A stretch of 64,000 nt of DNA from assembly GCF_029962835.1 (NCBI RefSeq), contig NC_080581.1:21652001-21716000 (forward strand). Direction: 5' to 3'. The notes under the pieces were generated by a model. That model saw only the letters and a program-made list of their open reading frames with translations, was not told the origin of the DNA and searched no databases. Positions within the stretch are counted from its first letter, which is position 1. The number at the start of each line of letters is the position of its first letter. The stretch is from Magnolia sinica (taxonomy: Eukaryota > Streptophyta > Magnoliopsida > Magnoliales > Magnoliaceae). Both the position numbers and the translations under genes were made by a program. This document shows, in pieces, positions 57,961 to 64,000 of the stretch.

Positions 57961-60831
57961 CCCTACACATGGGCCTCATACATATCAAGTGAGCTGCATC
58001 AATGGGCCGCACTAATGGGCATCACACACATCAAGTGGGCCTCTCAAGGTAATGAGGCCTATGACCCAAAAATAAATGGACAGTGTATGTGGATAGAATA
58101 CATGTATCAAGGGTCCGATGTCCAGCTGAACCACGTGGCTAAAATACCTACATCAAGGTGGGTCACATTTGAACGGCACAGATAAACACATATATCATGG
58201 TAGGGCCTCACCAGCACCGTCCAGATATGGACGGTGGGGATACAGAATACATACGATAAGGTGGGTCCCACCATAACGTTTATTTCCCATCTAATCTGTC
58301 CATATGGTCACAAGGACCTGGTTGGAGAGGAAAAATAAATATCATTTAGATCCAAAACTTCTGTGCACCCAAAAAGGGTTTCAATGGTAGACATTTAATC
58401 TCCACTATTTACTGCAGTGTGGTCCACCTGATACCAGGATCTACCTCATTTTTAGTCTCAAACCTTAAAACAAGCTTCCCAAATGGATGGACGATTTGAA
58501 TGGAACACATCCATCATGGTGGGGCTACTGGCCGTCCATTAGATGGATGGCCTTGATATAACACATACCATAGTGGGGCCCACTGAGTTGCTGACATCTG
58601 TGGGCAACGTCCAGCTACTGGCCGTCCAACAGATGGGTAGCCCAGATGAAAAATGGGTGGACAACATTGATAACACACATGCATCATGGTTGGGACCCAC
58701 CATCCATGGGATGGACGATGGATACAACACATCATCAAGGTGGTCCCACCATCAGGATAGATGGACGGTGTGATACAACATCAAGGTGGGCCTCACCCCT
58801 GGCACATGTGCAGGGTGGGCCCCACACGAGCCATGATCTCTTCAAATGGCTGAACGGTATGGATTTATCGCATACCTCATGACAGGGCCCACAGGCCCTA
58901 CTGACGTCAATACAGCCAGCCAAGATGCTGGCCATCCAGCAGATGGATGACCCAGATGGGTCACATGCAGATGCAGGTGGGTCCACATGATCTGGACGGT
59001 CCAGATTAACACACACCTCATGATTTTGGCCCATAGAATTTGGTGATGGTAATGCAGCAGCCATCTTGCTGCTGTAAGATGGATGGTTGGTTGGCTACAT
59101 ACATCAGGTGGAGTCTCACTTTGGATGGACGGTGTGTGTATAAAATACATACATCTGGGCCCCACAGTACCGTGCAAATCATCCAGCACTGCCCAGATCA
59201 TCTGGATGGTGTGGATGAACAAATACATCACGGTGTGGCCCTACAACACCATCCAAGCCGGTCCAACGAATGGACGACTGGATGCACACATACATTGAGG
59301 TGGGTCCTCACGACCGTACGGTGTAGATTAAGTGGGCCACACGCCATCACACAAAGAGAGTGAGAGAGAGAGAGGAACTTGAAGGGGAGGGACCCCGTCA
59401 CTATTGGGCCTTCCCTTGTTTAATGCATACATCAAGTGGGTCCCACAACAGGTGGGCCTTTAAAATAAAAAATCAATGGCGGATCACCCACCTATTGGCC
59501 TCCTTCTTGGTCTAATGGATGCCAAACTCCTTGGCTTTGATCTTGATGGAAGATGATCAAGAATGAAGGGTGGAGATGAGAGATGAGGAGGTAGGAAGGA
59601 CCACACTAGCTTCTCTCATGGAAGCTTGGACGTTGGGTTGCTTAGAGAATGAGAGAGAGATGAGAGAGAGAGGTTGTAAGAGAGAGAGAGATGGGTGAGT
59701 GATGGGTGAGTGATGGGTGTACTTGGTTGTAAGAGAGAGAGTTGACTTTAGGGAGGGTGGTTGTACTTGGGGATGGGTGTTGTACTTTGACTAGTGATGT
59801 GATTGATGGGATTGATTTGATTAAGATTCTCTTGTGTTTGCAAATGCACGGTCTTTTCTCAAACTGAATGCGGGCCCACATATCTTGGCATGGGTATCAC
59901 CTAAGCGCGCGAGATGCTGCATCGAAACCGTAGTAATGGCGTGGTCGCTAGGGTATAAGTCTCGGGTCGAGCCGACTCTGGAATACGGATACGACCCAAG
60001 GTTACGGGCAAATGCTGATTACAGATAGCAGGCAGCCAGAATTCAACCGGGAGGACTGTGGAAGTATAAGGAGTGGTACGGGCTAGGATACGGGCCTTAC
60101 AAAACCTCTTAGCTAGGGCTAAGAGGTGAAGCTTGTGGTGTGATTGAGATGTTTTCTTTGTTTTGATTCATGCTTTATTGAACTCTCTTGGATTCTAGTT
60201 TGATTATGAAGGAATATTTTTAGTTTTTAATGTTTTGCTGTGACTCAAATTACAATAAATCTATGATAGCTTGAGATATCTTCTTTTCAATTGAGATTGT
60301 GAAATTAAGCAATCCCATTGTTCACCATCATCTCATGGGCATGGTTGGGTGATGGAATCCTCCTAATCTTCTCAACTCTCTTATGATTGGTAGTGGGTTT
60401 GGTAAATTGTTGTTGTTTGTCTTGTCTCCTGGGCATAGTTTGGTGATGGAATCACTTCTAAATCTTCACCACTCTCATTCATTAATGATTAAATTCATGA
60501 GAAGTTCAGAGATCTGACAAATCTCTTATTACCAACTAGATAAGATAGGCTCTGATTCCAGTTGTGTCCTTGAATCATGCAAGGTAGCTTCCCAATTGTT
60601 ACAAGTGAATCCTTGGAAACCCTAATTTCCTACCTTTGAATTTTACAAGTTTTAGTTAAATAATTCACCATTATTCTCCTACATTCTCCTGATTTATATT
60701 ACATCTTCTTCTAGTTTTAGTTCTAGTTACTTTCAAAATATATACAAGGTTCAGTCCCTATGGATTCGACCTCGATCTTACCGAGATTATTACTGGATCG
60801 CAACTCTATACTTGGGGTGGTGAACATCAGG

Positions 60832-63800
60832 CTAGATTCTACGTGGCTCAACAGAACTGATAGTCATCCAGAGGAGTTGTTGAGGGTATTGTTCCAGTCT
60901 CCTCTTGCATTGCTCGAGTTCTGTTCGATTCTGGTGCATCTTATTCTTTCATGTCCAAGGATTTCTGTTGTTCGACCGGATTGCTGACAGAGTCTGCTTA
61001 TGAGGGATTGTCAATGTCGACGCCCTTGGGGAAGACCGCTGTGTTAGGCCGCTTATGTTCATCTTGCCATATTTTGAACGGGGAGACTTTCTTGCCTATC
61101 GATTCGTTTGTGCTACTGATGTCAGAGTTCGACATCATCCTGGGTATGGATTGGCTCATCAAGTACCATGCTGTTCTGGACTGTTCTGCGATGACAGTCA
61201 CGTTTTGTATACTCGGCTTACTGCAGTTCCAGTTCGTTGCTGAGCTAAGAGGAGAGTTGTTGTCTTGTTTGATGTCATGTGCAGTAGAGGAGCCCATAAC
61301 AATAAACATCGATCAGTTGCCAATGGTTTGTGATTTCCTCGATGTATTTCAGGAGATTTCGGGATTGCTACCAAGCTGGCATATTGAGTTCCAGATTGAT
61401 CCTGTGCTTAGTACCGCGCCTATCTCGAAGGCCTTATATCGTATGACACCGATGGAGTTGCGAGAGCAATAGCAGCAGTTGGACAAGTTGCGTGAGTTAG
61501 GTTTTATCTGTCCGAGTAGTTCACTATGGGGAGCACCAGTACTATTTGTTAGGAAGAAGGATGGCTTGTTGAGGCTCTATATGGATTAACGCGAGCTTAA
61601 TCGGGTCACAATCAAGAACAAGTATCTACTCTTGAGGATTCATGATTTGTTGATCAGTTGCAGGGTGCACAGTTCGTTTTGAAGATTGACTTGTGGTTTG
61701 GTTATCATCAGATTCGAGTCTGAGAAGAGGACTTCGGGAAGACAGCTTTTAGGATGTGCTATGGTCATTTTGAGTTTCAGGTCATGTCCTTCGGACTGAC
61801 CAATGCGTTCACGATCTTCATGCAATTGATGAACGAGGTTTTCCATCCTTATCTCGATCAGTTTGTTCTGGTCTTTATCGACGACATTCTGATATATTCG
61901 AAGACTCTCGAGGACCATGAGCAGTATTTGGAGATTATGTTGCAGACCCTCTGTGCCCACTAGCTTTATGCGAAGCTGGAGAAGTGTGAGTTTTTAAAGA
62001 AGGAGGTGAAGTTCCTTGGTCACATGGTGACGAGGGAGGGTGTCGCAGTGGACCCCTTGAAGATTGATGCAGTGCGTCAGTGGGGCCAGCCCACGAATGC
62101 GTCCGTGATCTGCAGTTTTCTTGGCTTGGCAGGATATTATCGACGCTTTATTGAGGGATTCTCCCGTATCGCAGCACCACTGACCAGGTTGACCCGGAAG
62201 GGCGAAGAGTTTGTGTGGGGTGATGCCTGTGAGTAGGCATTTATGGAGCTGAAGGACCACCTCATGTTCGCTCCTATCCTCACTCTTCCCTTTGGGAGTG
62301 AAGGATTCGTTATATTTACCAATGCTTCGCATGTGGGTTTGGGTGCTGTCATGATGCAACATGGGAAGCTGGTAGCTTATGTGTCTCGTCAGCTCAAGGT
62401 CCATGAGTTGAACTACCCCACGCATGATTTGGAGTTGGTATTAGTCATCTTAGCACTGAAGGTGTGGATGCACTATCTCTATGGGGTCAGGTTCGAGCTC
62501 TTCTCTGACCACAAGAGCTTGAAGTATTTCTTCTCACAGTCTGAGTTGAACATGCAGTAGAGACGTTGGATGGAGCTCTTGAAGGACTACGATTTTGATC
62601 TTCAGTACCACTCGGGCAAGGCGAACGTGGTGGCGGATGCCCTTAGCCGTCAACCATAAGGCTTGGTGGCGCACATGATGATTCGACAGTGGAAGATGCT
62701 TGAGGATATGTCATCATTCAATTTCGAGATCGGCTTGTAGTCTTATATTGTGTAGTTATCGAGCCTCTCAATTCAACCCTCTCTTGTTGTAAGGGTGATC
62801 CAGGCTCAGCAGGCAGATGAGTCATTGTAGAGTTATCCGGCAGAGGCAGTATCTGAGAGTCAATCAGATTGGCAGATTGGTTCTGATGGTAGACTTCTCT
62901 TCAGAGGCCAGTTATGTGTCCCAGATGTTTAAGAGTTGCACAAAGATCTTAGACCAAGGCACATGAATGAGGTTTTCTGTCCACCTTAGCTCGACAAAGA
63001 TGTATTGTGATATGAAGATGTAGTATTTTTGGGCAGAGATGAAGCAAAAGATCGCCAGTTTTATAGCTAGGTGTGACACCTGCCAGCGTGTCAAAGCTGA
63101 TCATCAGAGACCCACTGGTCTATTATAACTATTGAGCTTCTTGTCGTAAAAGTGGGAGCACGTATCCATCAATTTTATCATGGGCTTGCCGAGGACTTAG
63201 TGCGGTCATGACGCTATCTGGGTTGTCATGGATCTTCTAACAAAGTCAGCACATTTTCTCGTGATTCGTGTGATTTGGCCTTTGGACCAGATTACCAGAT
63301 TGTTTATTGATGAGATTGTAAGACTACATGGTGTTCTGGTTTCGATCATTTCTGACCGAGACTCGAGGTTCACATCTTAGTTTTGAAGGAGCTTTCAAAG
63401 GGCAATGGGGTTTGCCTCATAGTTCAGTACCGCGTATCATCCACATACCAATGGGCAGACCGAGAGGGTTAACAAGATTCTTGAGGATATGCTTAGATCT
63501 TACGTGATCGACTCTCAGGTAAATGGGATGAGCATTTGCGATTGGCTGAGTTCACATATAATAACAGCTATCGAGCGACTATCGGTATGGTTCCCTTTGA
63601 GGCCTTGTATAGCAGGCCATATAAATCTCCTAGTTGTTGTGCCGAGGTTGAAGAGCACCGTCTCCTAGGTTTCGAGCTTGTGCAACAAACGTCAGAGGTT
63701 ATTGACATCATCAGACAGGATGTACACAACTTGTAGTCGGTATAAGAGTTTCGCTAATCGCTAGCGTTGTCCCTTGGAATTCGCTGTTAGGGACAGAGTG

Positions 63801-64000
63801 TATCTCAAGGTCTCGCCCATGAAGGGTATGGTTCGATTTGAAGTGAAGAGAAACATTGCCTTGAGATTTATTGTACCTTTTGAGATCACTGGGCACATTG
63901 GCACCGTGGCCTATAGGCTTGCCTTACCTTCTCAGTTGTCTATCATTCACAACGTTTTCCATGTTTTGATGTTACGGAAGTATGGGTCAAGTACTGTTCC
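60832..64000 (+). pseudogene. Ty3/gypsy pol of family A (PR-RT-RNaseH-INT), broken and cut by window end
   Basis: Domains in order. Aspartic protease: VLFDSGASYSFMSKDFC, catalytic D codon at 60927. Reverse transcriptase: FGYHQIRV, FGLTNAF, FIDDILIYSKT (Asp pair 61880-61885), LGHMVTREGVAVDP. RNase [16 protein letters not shown], where the first catalytic Asp is Asn (62321-62323), then [15 protein letters not shown] and ADALSRQP with a TAA at 62657. Integrase: CDTCQRVKADHQRPTG (Cys codons 63072 and 63081), WVVMDLLTKSAHFL, SDRDSRF, TAYHPHTNGQTERVN. Integrase C-terminal region: EFAVRDRVYLKVSPMKG to HNVFHVLMLRKYG near the end. The order PR-RT-RH-INT and motif style indicate a Tekay/Del-like chromovirus; a chromodomain would lie beyond 64000. 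Stops at 61470, 61587, 61721, 61961, 62234 and 62558, plus frameshifts near 61648 and 63525, make it dead. Confidence 0.93.

Larger units (their letters stand above)
54300..60101 (-). repeat. Solo LTR of family A, minus strand, with 5-bp target-site duplication
   Basis: Plus-strand ends are TGTCACGCCCCAAATCC and GGGCCTTACA. AAACC flanks it at 54295-54299 and 60102-60106. It is 5802 bp, the longest A LTR here, because a minisatellite has expanded (56380-57960). There is no internal region on either side. It lies inside the solo B LTR: TGGCTAAACC before it and AAACCTCTTAGCTAGGGCTA after it rejoin to the B sequence seen intact at about 20710-20730. Many short ORFs in repeats are not genes. Confidence 0.93.
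52900..60826 (+). repeat. Solo LTR of family B, plus strand, interrupted by a solo A LTR
   Basis: Starts TGTTGAGGGTCAAATATTTC and ends TTGGGGTGGTGAACA, matching the B LTR at 19975-21412. TCAGG flanks it exactly (52895-52899 and 60827-60831). Removing the nested 5802-bp A LTR and one 5-bp duplication leaves about 2120 bp, longer than the first B copy. The 53160-54110 middle is unrelated to 20265-20480 of the other LTR, while 5' and 3' portions align well. Plus-strand TATA-like CCTATAAAAG at 54121-54130. ORFs at 53.3-54.1 kb overlap on both strands and are not recognised. Confidence 0.92.

Noticed and set aside
61998-62425. Minus-strand ORFs opposite RT/RNase H (61640-61960, 61994-62425, 62137-62352)
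   Set aside because: Antisense shadows of pol; the plus strand carries the polymerase and RNase H motifs.
1-64000. A complete, previously undescribed multi-gene system (defence, biosynthetic cluster, etc.)
   Set aside because: Only one intact gene is present. The rest is decayed retrotransposons, MITEs and gene fragments with no operon-like or cluster-like arrangement.

Overview
The window is flowering-plant nuclear DNA dominated by transposable elements. It is AT-rich, genes have plant-type GT-AG introns, the LTR retrotransposons are of plant type, and there are CACTA and Mutator-like MITE remnants. The very frequent GTGGGCCCCACC / ACCGTCCATCC vocabulary reminds me of magnoliid genomes, but that is an impression I cannot test. 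I see no bacterial operons, CRISPR arrays, tRNA or rRNA genes.

Layout. Positions 1-20000 are a mosaic of decayed LTRs, MITEs, microsatellites and gene fragments. They contain the only intact protein gene I can defend, a single-exon DUF247 gene at 12352-13995 (+). Gene fragments lie upstream of it: a LINE reverse-transcriptase tail (3597-3698), a broken LRR receptor-kinase exon (6484-6986), an unidentified exon-like piece (7776-7844, minus), and an NADH-dependent glutamate synthase fragment that keeps an 88-bp intron (10166-10490).

Positions 19975-64000 are a nested stack of three LTR-retrotransposon families. Family B has 1.4-2.1 kb LTRs and a tRNA-Asp-type primer site; it starts at 19975. 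Family A is Ty3/gypsy of Tekay/Del chromovirus type, with 4-6 kb LTRs and a tRNA-iMet-type primer site. A plus-strand A element appears to interrupt B near 22644. Its 5' LTR is split by a ~25 kb minus-strand family C complex (24444-50021). Its primer site (51507-51518), gag (51673-52899) and pol (60832 to the window end) then follow.

Inside C lie an array of minus-strand A LTRs separated by two deleted internal regions (28470-~42280) and a plus-strand solo A LTR (42484-46599) flanked by GCTGA. Inside the gag-pol of the plus-strand A element lies a solo B LTR (52900-60826, duplication TCAGG). That LTR is itself interrupted by a minus-strand solo A LTR (54300-60101, duplication AAACC).

No retroelement protein here looks functional: every gag or pol reading carries stops or frameshifts. 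I found no new biological system. The most informative content is the ordered insertion history with readable target-site duplications, the repeated loss of internal regions by LTR recombination, and the cluster of gene fragments at 6.4-10.5 kb.
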